A DNA stretch of 64,000 bases, from the NCBI RefSeq assembly GCF_035222375.1, contig NC_085891.1, positions 806,001 to 870,000 on the forward strand. Reading direction: 5' to 3'. The stretch comes from Podospora pseudocomata. Its lineage: Eukaryota; Ascomycota; Sordariomycetes; Sordariales; Podosporaceae. Positions 12,285 to 23,600 of the stretch are shown piece after piece; position 1 is the first letter of the stretch, and each line of letters begins with the position of its first letter. The notes under the pieces were generated by a model. It saw only the letters and a program-made list of their open reading frames with translations. It was not told the DNA's origin and did not search any database. A program made the translations under genes and the position numbers.

Positions 12285-13179
12285 GGCGTCGTCCTGTCTG
12301 CATGACACGCACACGGGGGAAATTAGATTAAAGATGTAAACAATAGGGAGAGCGCTTCGGCGCGGCTCTGTGCTGTCGGGGCCCGGGGCAGTATCACCAA
12401 ATCCACGACGGGCTGGTGTTCGCACTTCAAGAGCTTCAAGGAATAGGTAGGCACAAGCAGGAAGAGAGTATGTAGGGTCCTGGAGGGGCACTTTTGATGG
12501 TCTCAAACTGGAACCGGACCGGCAGCACGGGACAACACTTTGGACGCATGGAGGCTTGGGACGGGAACCTGGCATCGGCCCTGTGGCTCCACTGCAGCAC
12601 TCTCCGCCTACTGATAGGCTGCCCGGAACTTGTCTCAAAGCCCCCTGCGCAGCTCTCCCGGCGGCGCTCTGACCACATCAACGGCAGTGTCAACGAGGAT
12701 GCTACCTCGACATAAAAGCCATTGTTTCAAAAACATACTTCCGTACCACATTCTACGTGCTGTGGGATCCTGTGCCTGTGATCCTTTTGCTGGTGGTCTG
12801 TTGGCTTCATCAGAGTCGTAGTAGCCTGCTGACAGTGGACATCGCTCATGTTGTTGGCTGGCTGAAAAAAGAGCTTTTTTAGAAGTAGGCCCACCCAGCT
12901 GACTGGTTTATTTACTCGGATTGCCTGGGCAACTCTCCCCTGGCTTAAAAAACACTCACCATCATGGAGGCTCTTCCTTGACTCTAATTTCAGCTGCAAT
13001 GACGTTTGGCTCTCCACCTCTCCGCTGGGTTACAATGGCGGGGTGCATCACAAGCCCCTCCAGAAATCCTGGAACAAGTACCGACATTGAATGAAACAAG
13101 GTCGGTAGAATAAATGTTGATTGTTGGATTTTTGAACCGTATTCTTGCCGAAAATCAAGATCTATGATGTGTGGGGAGT
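12285..13179. other. Intergenic: upstream of DUF4045-gelsolin gene, 3' flank of ARL2-type gene
   Basis: Both flanking genes are on the minus strand. The 895 bp must hold the promoter and leader of the DUF4045-gelsolin gene and the 3' UTR of the GTPase gene. No coding signal is seen in any frame. Confidence 0.55.
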
Positions 13180-14019
13180 TTAGTAAAGAAACAACCGGGC
13201 TTTGGCGTCGTCCACAACCCAAGCCAGACCTTCTTTCAGGTTTTGTCCCGTGACAGCGCTACATCTCAGAATATTCCACTGATGTGTTCGAATTTCATCA
13301 AGGTTCAGTCCCTGTAGTTGACCATAAGTTAGTCTGGACACTGGATAACACCAGTGGGATGGGAAGACGTGGCATTGCCGCATACATCTTTAAGCTCCTC
13401 TGCCGTCATGCACCCTTCAACATCTGTCTTATTTGCAAACACAAGCAGACTTGCCCCTGAAAGTCGCTTTTCAACTTATGTCAGCAGCTAGCTGTCGATA
13501 CAGATCTCGAATCACCTACCTCTTCCTGAAGGAGCCCATGCAATTCCTCTCTGCAGTCGGCAATGCGCAGTCGATCTGTGGCATCAACCACCCAAATCAA
13601 GGCGTCGGTCTTTTCGAAATAATTGCGCCAGTACGAACGAAGAGTCTTTTGACCGCCGACATCCCCTGCTACAGTTAGCTGATGGTTGTTTGGGCGTGTG
13701 GTTAGATAGTGCCACTCACAAATATTTAACTTGTATCTTGAAAGGAGTTACTCAGTCAGTATGTATTAGCGCTTGAAGATGGTCATAATTTACCCTTCAT
13801 AGTCAATCGTCTTGATGATGAAGCCAAGGGTGGGGCTGACGGTGTTGATATCCTCGCCCATGATCTTTTTGACAATGGTGGTTTTGCCCGCATTGTCAAG
13901 ACCACTACCATTTCTCAGTGGACTGGACAGGCTGATGAAACAATGGACGCCCTCACTCACAGCATCAAAATGCGCAGCTCCTTGTCCTTCAACCTTGCCT
14001 TCCTCAAAATGGACAGCAT
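13180..14019 (-). CDS. ARL2: ARL2-type small GTPase (yeast Cin4 / fission yeast Alp41)
   Basis: Six exons (14019-13961, 13904-13794, 13736-13720, 13665-13520, 13466-13386, 13311-13180) with introns of 53-74 nt encode 181 residues, close to human ARL2 (184). The G motifs are all present: GLDNAGKT at 21-28, switch-I Thr45, WDVGGQ at 63-68, NKTD at 123-126 and CSAV at 155-158. ARL2-specific stretches such as [13 protein letters not shown] separate it from ARF1. There is no Gly2, so it should not be N-myristoylated, in contrast to ARFs. ARL2 works with tubulin cofactors in microtubule biogenesis. Exon 3 is only 17 nt; it is needed to restore the NIWDVGGQ reading. The TGG of that Trp is split across an intron with a GTGAGT donor. 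The gene is divergent from the GNAT-like gene. Confidence 0.93.
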
Positions 14020-14956
14020 GGCGGTTGCCTGCCTGTGGGTTGCCTAACAACAGTTGCTAATTGCGGGGTTCAAGGCTTTGGCGGAACTGAGCCAGATCAA
14101 CAAAGAAAACCTCAAGAAAAAAAGGGACAGTGTTTTTTAGAGGGAGACTATGTCATTTGTCACAAATTGTGGATTTGTTGATTCTTTGGAAATTGCTGAT
14201 GCCTATTTTCGCAGCTTTGTGGCCCATTGTTTGGAGGGTTTGGGCACGTGACCACCCTTGGGACGACCACTTCAAGGCAGTGAGACAATTATGCAAAGGT
14301 GTGGGTGCTAGTTTGAATGCAATGTCTTCGAGGCTTGGCCTTGAAGATAATCGACACGTACTGAGCTTCTAACCACAACAAGGTGATATTGCTCCTCGAG
14401 AGAGAAATGGCTCTTTCCTCCTGTTTGCCTGTCTTTTGTTTGCTCCGAGCCCCCATTGGTTGTGATTCCAGGTTTGGCACTGTCAGAGTCGGTACGCTTT
14501 TCTCTTTGACGGGCCGTACCCGCAGAGAGCAATATTCATCATCCAACCGCTCCTTCCTAAGGTCAGAATTAACATCAGACTTTTTTGTCAAGTGAGGGGC
14601 TGCTCTGCCGGCAACAGATTACTAAAGCCTCTAAGGTAAACCTTCAACCTTCTCTTCCTACCTCACCCGTCCCTCTTCTTCTCTCGCACTGCAGATATTC
14701 TCAACTGCCTGGTGCCAGCTGCTTCGCCTAGTCGCAACCTTTCGCCAGAGTTATTCCCACCTTACGAAGTCGCCTGGCTCATAGTTGCCGAACTCATCAC
14801 CTTTTTCTCCTCCGTGAGTCACACAGGTGACTCCCATCTTGTCACTAGATATCTACTTCACTCCTGTTCGGTTGCGACTATTCGCCTCAGGTATCTCTTC
14901 CCATCGCTTACTAGTTTCTCGTTCTGACTTCTAATCTTTGTTGTCCGCTCGACAGC
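14020..14956. other. Divergent upstream region with a predicted 5' UTR intron
   Basis: The 937 bp separate the ARL2-type gene (-) from the GNAT-like gene (+). Just before the latter, GTATCT at 14891 and a pyrimidine tract ending CGACAG at 14950-14955, with CTGAC/CTAAT branch candidates, look like a 65-nt 5' UTR intron ending one base before the ATG. The rest is a pyrimidine-rich leader. No gene is seen. Confidence 0.5.
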
Positions 14957-17472
14957 ATGTACAAGCAAGTTGGGCCCCAGATACCCAACCTAGACTCGAT
15001 CGAGTCGACCGCCAACTTCATGGCTGCCGCAGCCAGATTCAACCCTCGCCATGGAATCAAGAGACTTGGTCAGCAGGAGGAGTCCAACTCTCTTGATCGT
15101 ATCCTTGCCGATCAGCGAGCCCCTACCGACAGGACAGGGCTTGGATATGCCCCAGAGCCGGTTGCTTCCCAGGAGAAGCTCTCCGGTATTGTCTCGAGTA
15201 TCCCGTACAGAGACAAGGATGGGTGGCACGTTCCCCCGATTACACGAGAGGCCCTCGAGGAGTCGGCTAGAATTGCGATGGCCCCTCCCCAGTCACAGTC
15301 TCATGCCGACGATTGGGGTGATGGTTGCGGCCCGGCTGCCCCCAATAATTGGGACGACGGTTGGGGCTCGACTCCTGCTCTGAAGTCTGATTGGGACGAG
15401 GATTGGGGTTCGGCTCCCGCTGTGAAGATTGAGAATTCAACATCTGCCGCCAATGTTCAGAAGAGCGGGTCGCGCGTGATCCCAAAGCCTGGACCGGGCA
15501 CTGGTAGCTATGGGTTCCCTTTAGCAGCTCCAAGTGGTTGGTATGACGCACGGGGCCCATCAACTTCGAGAGGAAACTGGGGCACAACTGTCGATTCACC
15601 TTACGATCCAAAAGTAAATCAGTCGAGACGCTATATAGCCCCTCATCTTCGTCAGAAATTCGTGTCTGCGGGCACCCAGCCTGGCCAGCCTGGGCCAACA
15701 GGTGCTGCTTCAACTTCGAGGCAGAATCCATCGACTGCCAAAGTCGAGAAAGCGAGCCTTCCTGTATCTACTAGTACAGCCCAACACATGCCTCTCGCTC
15801 ACACCCCTGCCAAACGCCCGTCGAGTGAGCGCTTGGCGATTCTCCCACTCAAGGCTGAGAACATCTCTCCAGATCTTGTAAGTACACGCCTTTCTCCACA
15901 TCAGGGTACGCCCTATGTCTAACCTGGATTCCCGCGCAGACTACATATAGGATCCCCCGTCCCGACATGAACTTTCATGGCTCTGAGAATAGCCCTCCCG
16001 CCTCGGTGAGCACCATTGACATCAGCGATACGGGCGTCCAAGAACTTCCGGACACCCGTGACGTTCGCAACTGCATTGCCTTGGAGAGGGATGTTTTTGT
16101 GGACAGGCAAGGTAAATTTTACCAGACCAATTGGGCGAAGGCATTTCACCATCGTGACAATGATGACGAGTACTTCGACACCGAGCATTACCTCACGCCT
16201 TTCGTCACTACTTGGGTCCAGGGTGTTCCAGACGACGTGAGGCCTCGATTTCTTCGTGATGAGGTACCTGACCATTGGAAGTCCGATGTCGACACCAACA
16301 CCGGCTTACTTGTGGAGCCTGCTCACTTCCCTGACACAATTATAGGCGATAATTCCGCGCTGACGGGGGAAGAGGACTGGCGACGACGTAACTGGTCCAG
16401 CAATCTCCTGATTCACCGCAGATTTGCTGAGCAACACAAGTACAAAAAGAAGAAGGGCCTCAAGGCTCAAGAACGTCAGCTGGCCTACAAGCCGGGGAAA
16501 GTGGAAGAGTACGTCAAGCCTGAGCCCCAGCCGGAGGATGAAGCGACTGCAATGACTCCTTACGATCGGGGTGTTCCCAAGATTCCGGCCTTCCTACGCC
16601 CCGCCGAAGTGGTTGATATGAGAGCAGTCAGCCAAATCTATGAGGCTGAAATGAGGAGTGGCTTTCAGGTTGTTGACTCGGAACCTCCTGCGGCTGAAGA
16701 TTGGGAAACGGTCTTGCGGACCTCTCGTGAGTTCTCAATGCCTTTCATCGTCGCCGTCTACGGCAGCGCTCGTGGTTTGCGTTTGAAGGAGGGCAACCTT
16801 CAGTGGTCCGACGAACCCCAAGTCCCTTACAATGAGCAGGACGCCGCAAGGCAAGGATTTGTCAAGGGTCAAATCCTTGGGTTTGCCTATGCCAGCGTTT
16901 GGCAGTCAGGCATCGCTGGCAGTGGACAAGGCACAAGCCGGTATACGGCCAGACTCCATGTCTGGGTCGATCCCAAGCATCGTCGGAATAAGTTGGGATT
17001 CTGTCTCCTCGACAAGCTGCTGGCTTTCATGTCGCCCCCGCACATTCCTCGCACGGGAATCGATTTTATCGACATCCACAACAATCCGATTTACCACAAG
17101 TTGCAAGATGACGATTTGAAGGGAACCCCCATGGAGGAGCTGAAGAAAGAGGAGGCCAGGCGGAACAGGCCCAGAAAGTATTACAACGTCCAAATCAGCT
17201 ACAAGTTCAAGCACAGGCCCCGCTGGCAACTGAACAACCCGACACGACACCCAGCTCTCAAGGATTATGTCAAGGACTTGGACTGGGTGAAGAAGTTTTT
17301 GGAAGAGAAGCTTCCATTCATCAAGCTGGTCACATTTGAGGCTGTCCATCAGTCATCGAAGCTGAGGGAGCCGAAGGAAGAAGATGGCAACAAGAAAGTC
17401 TTCTGGCTCGATGAGTTTGTGTGGGAGTATTACTGCACCTCAGGCCTGCCTGATTCTGATGATGGCTTCTAG
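14957..17472 (+). CDS. GNAT-like acetyltransferase-domain protein with WG/GW-rich N-terminus
   Basis: Two exons (14957-15877, 15940-17472) flank a 62-nt intron with a CTAAC branch site; the product has 817 residues. Residues ~85-215 carry a disordered region with WG or GW dipeptides at 89-90, 120-121, 135-137, 150-151, 194-195 and 208-209, set among acidic and Ser/Ala/Pro residues. A YIAPHLR motif follows. The C-terminal half holds an acyl-CoA N-acyltransferase-like fold (~527-700): a strand ARLHVWVD then PKHRRNKLGFCLLDKLL resembles GNAT motif A, where acetyl-CoA pyrophosphate binds. It is preceded by a basic KKKKGLKAQER segment. I do not recognise a named orthologue. Acetyltransferase activity and any Argonaute binding through the WG motifs are inferences. 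Filamentous ascomycete origin fits, since the body of the protein has no yeast counterpart I recall. Confidence 0.82.
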
Positions 17473-18460
17473 TTCTCGGGAGTGGCTGATATGGGCTGGC
17501 TGAGAGCAAGGGGTACTCGTCAACGGGGAGGGGAGGGGAGGAGTCTGCCTTGAGGCAGAAGGTTTTTACGGTTGAAAGTAGTAATGTATGCCTTACTGAC
17601 ATGATTGGTAATATTTGCGGCCATCTTCCAAGATGGCATTACCAGCGTGGGAAGATAATTACTGTGGATGTGTAGGTTTAGTGTGTCATGGTCGGAAGGA
17701 GGGCGAAAGGGTCTATACAGACATAATCATTGTGACATTAGTTTTGGTAGTCGGTGGGCAAAGGAAAAGAGAAACAACCAGTGGTTGTTGTATTATAGCG
17801 GCGAGAAGAATCTTGCTGGTGCTTTCTTGTTCTTCCATTTTTTGGACATATTGATACTGCCTAAGATTTTGAGATTCTTTCTGTTCTCTCTAGACTATGC
17901 TTCATGCTACAATGGAAATTGTAATGATGCTGCATAGACTCAGGTCCCTGATTGTTGTGGAAGGGTTTGTTTACATCTCTACCCCTTTCGCTGACTATCA
18001 AGAATTCTTGTGTTGCCTATTCACACTCCGCTTCCGTGCCAATCCTTGCCATCTTTTACGTCTTTTTGTTTTGATATTGATGCTCTTTATACCTAGGATT
18101 GTGAAAAAAACGTTTGCCTATATCTTATCACGCCCTCATATACACCTTATCATAGCTCATATCATATACCCCCCCCCTTCCCTTTTCTTCCACAGTTTCC
18201 CCATTGAACCCCGGTTACCGGTCACGCAGAAGCGGCCGTCAGTTTCGAGTTTTCGGTCCGAAACCCTTTCTTCAGCTTTGGCCCGTGGTGAGGTGTGCGA
18301 TTATTCGGTGGTGGTTATACGTAATGGGTAGGTGGTGTAGAGTGGTGTGGTTGTGGTGTAGATATCAGCCAACCCACAACCCTTTTGCTTCCCGCCTAGG
18401 TTCGCTACGTAACCGAGCTCCCGAGGGATGCATGCATGCTTAAGAGAAAAGAGCTCAATG

Positions 18461-18468
18461 TATAAAAG
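18461..18468 (+). promoter_or_regulatory. TATA-box-like element inside the gene-free block
   Basis: TATAAAAG is a perfect match to the TATA consensus. It sits 20-35 bp after a run of alternating GCAT (18427-18440). No coding frame follows, so if used it would start a non-coding transcript. A chance match is possible. Confidence 0.3.
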
Positions 18469-19416
18469 ACCCAAAGTGGGAAGTTTATTTCACCCTTTTC
18501 GCTTGTTCCAATTGTCTGGTTCTGGCTCTTGTATGCAGGCCTCGCTCAGTTTGGACAATTTTATGTCTGCGATGTATGGCGCGGTCGGCGAATGCAACAT
18601 TGAAGGAATTGGAATTGGAGGTACCAGAGAGCTGTCAACCAAGGGTAAAATATATGATTTTACCCGGAAGCCCAATCGAGATTTTCGACGGTAGCTCTTT
18701 TGCCTTTTTGGGCGGGGACTGGAGGGGAGAGATGGAAGGGAGGAGAAGAGATCTGAAACATGTCATGGTCTCGTTTCCATAGATTGGGGACCGGTGGGTT
18801 GAAGAGACGTTGGGGTTTGGTTGCTGTACATATATCCAATGGGGTATAGAAGTGGTAAAAGAGGTGTTGAAGAGTAGGAAGACAATTGCAACTTAAGCGC
18901 AATCGTGAGTAGGCACCTACCGTTGATTGATAACCAGACGCCCGAGTTTCTCCAGTAGATATTTCAGCTGCGAGAAAGAAGGCACGGGACGGGATGAAAC
19001 GAAGTGGCGTGGAGAGGTGGTAATTACCTCTACCAGACTTTCCAATTGTCTTCACAGAAGACAGACACTTCCAAAAATTCAGAAAAGTAACGCGAGAGAT
19101 AACGTGAGAAAGCAAGTGAGAGAAACCAATACCACCTCTGCTTTGCCGACCTGCTGTCAAAAAGTCTAGACTTCAAAGATCTCAGACTTGACACTTGCCG
19201 AACTATGGATCCGTCCCCGTCTCCATCTCTCCCCCGCATCATACTGGAGAAGTAAAGTAATCATGAACTTGACACTCATATTTCCCAGTTGGTAACACAT
19301 CTGGCCAAAAATTCTACAAGCCGTCCCGGACGGAACAAGATCCGGGGATCGAATCGTATCAATTCTCTCCTCGAGCGAGCCGTTGGCGAGTGTGTACTGG
19401 CCGTTGGTTGCTGTCG

Positions 19417-19439
19417 TACATACATACATACATACATAC
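19417..19439. repeat. (TACA)n tetranucleotide microsatellite
   Basis: Five and a half uninterrupted TACA units are visible in the gene-free block. A simple-sequence tract with no coding role. Confidence 0.85.
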
Positions 19440-20661
19440 CATGCCCCCCCATAAGCCACAGAACAAGAACTCCGCATCTGCGTTGTATTTCTGCTGCGTG
19501 TTGTTCGGGCTTCTGCTGAGAGTCCATGGTTCTGTAAGCTGTGCCGTCTCGTTGCGTTTTTTGGAATCCCTTGGAAGTGGGGGAGAGTACGGGTGGTAAT
19601 CAATTCCTGCAGGCGAATCAGGCAGTGAGTCGGTGGGTAAGTTTCAAAAACGGAGGGATATGGAGATTGAAGGCTAGGTTTGTGGCAGCTCCCAACCTAC
19701 TTGGTGGTGATGATGCCGATGATGGTGTTGAACGTTGCCGATAGTAGCGATCAGACCGACGATGGCGAACCTGAGACGTCTCGTTACTAAACATCCCATC
19801 TTGCTTACCCCATCATCATGGTCCAATACCTCAATTACCGAATCGATGAGATGGAGAACTATCCGAAGAGTTGTGACCACACAAGCAAAGTCATGTCATG
19901 AAAGCGTCAGCCTGTTTCGTGTGCCACTTACCACACTTCTCACCACACCACTGCACTCCCGCCACCACTTTCGTACCTGCATATTGGTGAGATTCTCCAG
20001 CCGGGTGAACTTCCCCGAGTATCTCAACCTCTTATACGCGAGCTATAGCGAAAATGTTGCAACTCCATGATAGATGTCGGGTAGGCAGGCTGTTGATCGG
20101 CACTTGCCACAGCCAACACCACCAAACAGAACAATGCCGGACCACGTCCGTCCCGCTACTGCCGCGTCAGCCAGCCCTGCCTTTCTTTTTTCTCCGCCAG
20201 GAGGATGGTTGTATGCTGACAGGAGGAAGTCATCACTGGAACCTCCCGTGAAAAGCTACGCAACCACATACAGCCCCTGAAGACAGCATCCGAAGAACCT
20301 CATCCCCTGTTTTCCTTTGTCAACAAGAACATCACGTTATCACCTTCAGCCGCTCCTCCTGCTCCGCCAGACCTGCAAAGCCAACGAAGGCTCTTCGCAT
20401 GAATTGCAGATCCGCCCACTTCCATGGATGTCAAAGAAGTAAAGTCCGAGCAGTGCTTACAATCCTTCAACTTACACCCCTTACCTTGGCTGTTTACCCA
20501 CTTGTGATTTATCCCGTACATACACATATGTACGTTACCTTCCTACGGAGCACGCTCACTCATACGAGTTTGACCCAGCTGTCCATCCATCCAGACAGAT
20601 AACTATCCACTTCCTATCCAGTCAGATCACCACGTATCACCCCCCAATAACTGCCGTCCAT

Positions 20662-20688
20662 CCAATTGGCCCGGAGTCGTCTATAAAT
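20662..20688 (+). promoter_or_regulatory. CCAAT plus TATA core-promoter-like pair
   Basis: CCAATTGG (20662-20669, CCAAT on both strands) is followed 12 bp later by TATAAAT at 20682-20688. The spacing is tighter than usual for CCAAT boxes, but the combination is the best promoter-like signature in the gene-free block. Downstream there is no credible coding frame, which would suit a non-coding transcript. Support is by motif only. Confidence 0.3.
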
Positions 20689-23600
20689 GCCCTGTCGTCC
20701 CCAGTCCCAATGGCCGGTCAGCATCATAGCAACTCGCACTACCGCGTAGACTACAACACAGAAAAGCGGAAACAACACAAAGACAGAAAAAAAAATACCC
20801 CCTTTCGGCTGCTGATACCACCCAACCCTCAAGATGTTTGGTCGTCCTTTTTCCCCCCTCTAGATCCCGCCTTTTCAGTCTTGGCTAGGTAGATGGTAAC
20901 CCTTGTCCGCCCTATCGCTTGTGTGGGTTGTTGGTATCTGATCGCCGGCAGACGGAAACCGAGCAGCAAGCCAACGACAGGAAAGTGTTGTTTCTTTGCT
21001 TTTTCTTCTTCTGCTGTCATCAGTCTTCAAGGGTTCTCCTTCCTGCCGTTTTGGCACAGACTTTCTTGTCTCTCCTTCTGCCGTATGCCCGCATAATAAA
21101 CAGTCTTGGGTCTTCTTGGTAAACAAAAGCTGTCGGTTAAAACTGGCGTCAACCCTTTTCTTCGTTCCTGCGCCGGCCGGGGCGGAGACAAAAAAAGTGA
21201 ACTAGGTTTCCCTTGTCTAGCGATTGAGAACCTTGCTGGGTTACTGGCCCAATGGGGTCAGAACCCAGCAGAATCCAGGGTCCTGGTTGGACACTGCTGC
21301 TGTTCTGAAAAGGGTGGGGGGGGTTTCTCCTCTCCTCTCTCTCTCTCCACCACAAATGGAAAAAGCAGAAACGAATCGAAGCCAACAAGCTGCATGACTT
21401 GGCTCGTCCATTCGGGTGGATTTTGCTGCCATCCTCTTCTCTTTTTGGAGCAAAATTATCGCGAGAGAGAGAGGAGACCTATCTCTCCCACGTTCCCTAC
21501 CCCTCGTGTAACTCGACCTGGCTAGTAGGGCGGTGCCGGCGTTGTTTGTGGAACAAGACACCACGAGGGAAGCCAACAAAGACGCCAGCGAAGACCGCTC
21601 CGAGTCACCCTTCAACCACCCCATTGTCAGGGTTGTCCCTGTTTTGTTTGCCGATAGCACCTGTCAAGGGGTGTTTCATGCGGGCTACACAAAAAAAAAA
21701 GAAGGGCTGGCCCGGACCGCTGGGCTCAGCAAAGTGCCGCTGCTGTTGGTGAGACCATTCCCACGAGGTTGTAGAGTAGCGTATAAGGGGGCTGAACAGC
21801 ATGTCAAACTTTCTGGCGGTATGTTTCGTCTGAATGCCCTAGGCTCCTCTTTTCGAACAAGGTTTGCTGTTGCTTTCGCACCGACAAGAACAGACTCCTC
21901 TGTGATGAGACGGGACAGCCCCATCAAGACCTTTTGCGCTGCTCCTCAGTCACACCGCATCTCTTGTTATCAATGAATGCTGTGCCCTGCCGTTTTGAGT
22001 CCCGTGAGCAACAAGCAAGGCAAGGCAAGCAAATCACCACGACGCACTTGGGGCCCCAGCACCAGGTCAAGTCAAGCCCCCGCTAAAAAGAAACATTCCA
22101 AGCGCAGCAGTTGGCAGCAAGCAAAACCATCCAGGGTCGATCCTGCTGAGGTAATTCTTTTCTGCTATGCGGGAGCTTTGAGCTCTTTGGCGGAGTCCTC
22201 TGTGTATCCCTACCGGAAGTGCTGCCGGCGGGAGTTACTACCGGAAAGCTTGGGCTGGAGATGTCACTCTGAACCCCGCTTCGAGCCGAAGTCCTCTGGT
22301 TGTTGTTGGAGAGAGTACCTAGAAACAGACCACATCCTGCGGTCAACAAAAAAAGCCTTCAAAAAAGGAAAAAAATGTCAGAAGATAGAGAAAAAGATAG
22401 CAAAGGATCCACCGGCCAAGACAAGGAACAGTCTTCCATCATGCAAACGTCGGGCTTGTCTCTCTCCCAGCGCGCTGCAGAACCGGACTCTGGGGACGCT
22501 TCCATCTCGCGTGGTGGTGGCCGCAGAGTTGGCCGGCCGTCAAAGCTTCCTCCCCCTCTCCCACCCCCGGCCGTCGAGTTCAAGCCCCGAAAAACCAAGA
22601 CACGGAACTGTGGGGTGACCTTCCCCTCGGACCCTGTCCTTGCAAACACCTGGTGTGCCCCAAACGCTTCGGCAGAAGTTGCAAAAGGAGAGAAAACCGA
22701 GAAAGACGTACAGAAAAGGGAAGAGGATTTCGTGGGATTCGTGGTTTGACAGCGGAACCGTTCAACTGGTTGATGAATGGAGCTCTCCGCTCCGTAGCAT
22801 ACCGACGTTGTTAAGAATCAGGAACTATGTGCAGCAAAGAGTTTAAAAAAATTGTTAGCACCTTACCAATCAGGAAGTTGGAAGGGGTTGCAGTAGTCTG
22901 CAGCTAAGCTTCTCCGGCCCCTGTGCATCATTGTCTCCATCAACTGCTTTGCGATCTGCTTCTTCTTGATGAACCTCCGAGGCATTTGAAAAACCCCATC
23001 CTCGGTTTACATGTGGTTCGACTGTTTTGCATCTGTCGTTGTTGAAGACACAAGGAGAGCAGCTTCACACCATCATCGCCCTTCCATCCGTTGGCAAAAC
23101 GGTCGGCGGCAGGGACAGTCGGCCAGAGATCGGAGTGTTTCCCTTGCTCTGCCGTTGAGCGCCGCCTGGTGCCGCCTTGGCCATTTGACAACCTCACTTG
23201 TCCCTGCTCCTTGGAAAGCCAGACGCGTGGACAGGGGACTCCACTGCGGTCCACCGAGCTGACCGCTCAAAGGTTCGCGACAAGTTGCTAGCGATATGGA
23301 GATGTCACCATGTCATCCACCAGCCTCGAAAGCCAGATCTGACGATGAAAGAGACAACGGCCCTTTTGGATCTCGCGATTCTAGTCCACCCGGACAGGGC
23401 TGTGATATTGGTTCGCCAATGAATTCCCCTGCCCGGGCCTGCGAGTCAACCGTCGCATTCTCCATCGCAGCTGCCACCTCGTCTCCTCGTGAGTCTTGAT
23501 AGGTTGCAAGTATTCACACACCTCATCCTCGATTGCCGTGAGGTTGTGGGGTTTTCCTTACTCTTGTGTGCCGGACGAACTGTGGGCACGAAACAGCCAG

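Noticed and set aside
21977-22618. 213-codon frame in the gene-free block
   Set aside because: No codon bias, no recognisable domain, Ser/Lys/Arg-rich by composition, and no promoter or splice support.
22300-22749. 149-codon frame starting near a MSEDREKDSKG sequence
   Set aside because: The hydrophilic N-terminus looked protein-like, but the rest is low complexity and third positions are unbiased.
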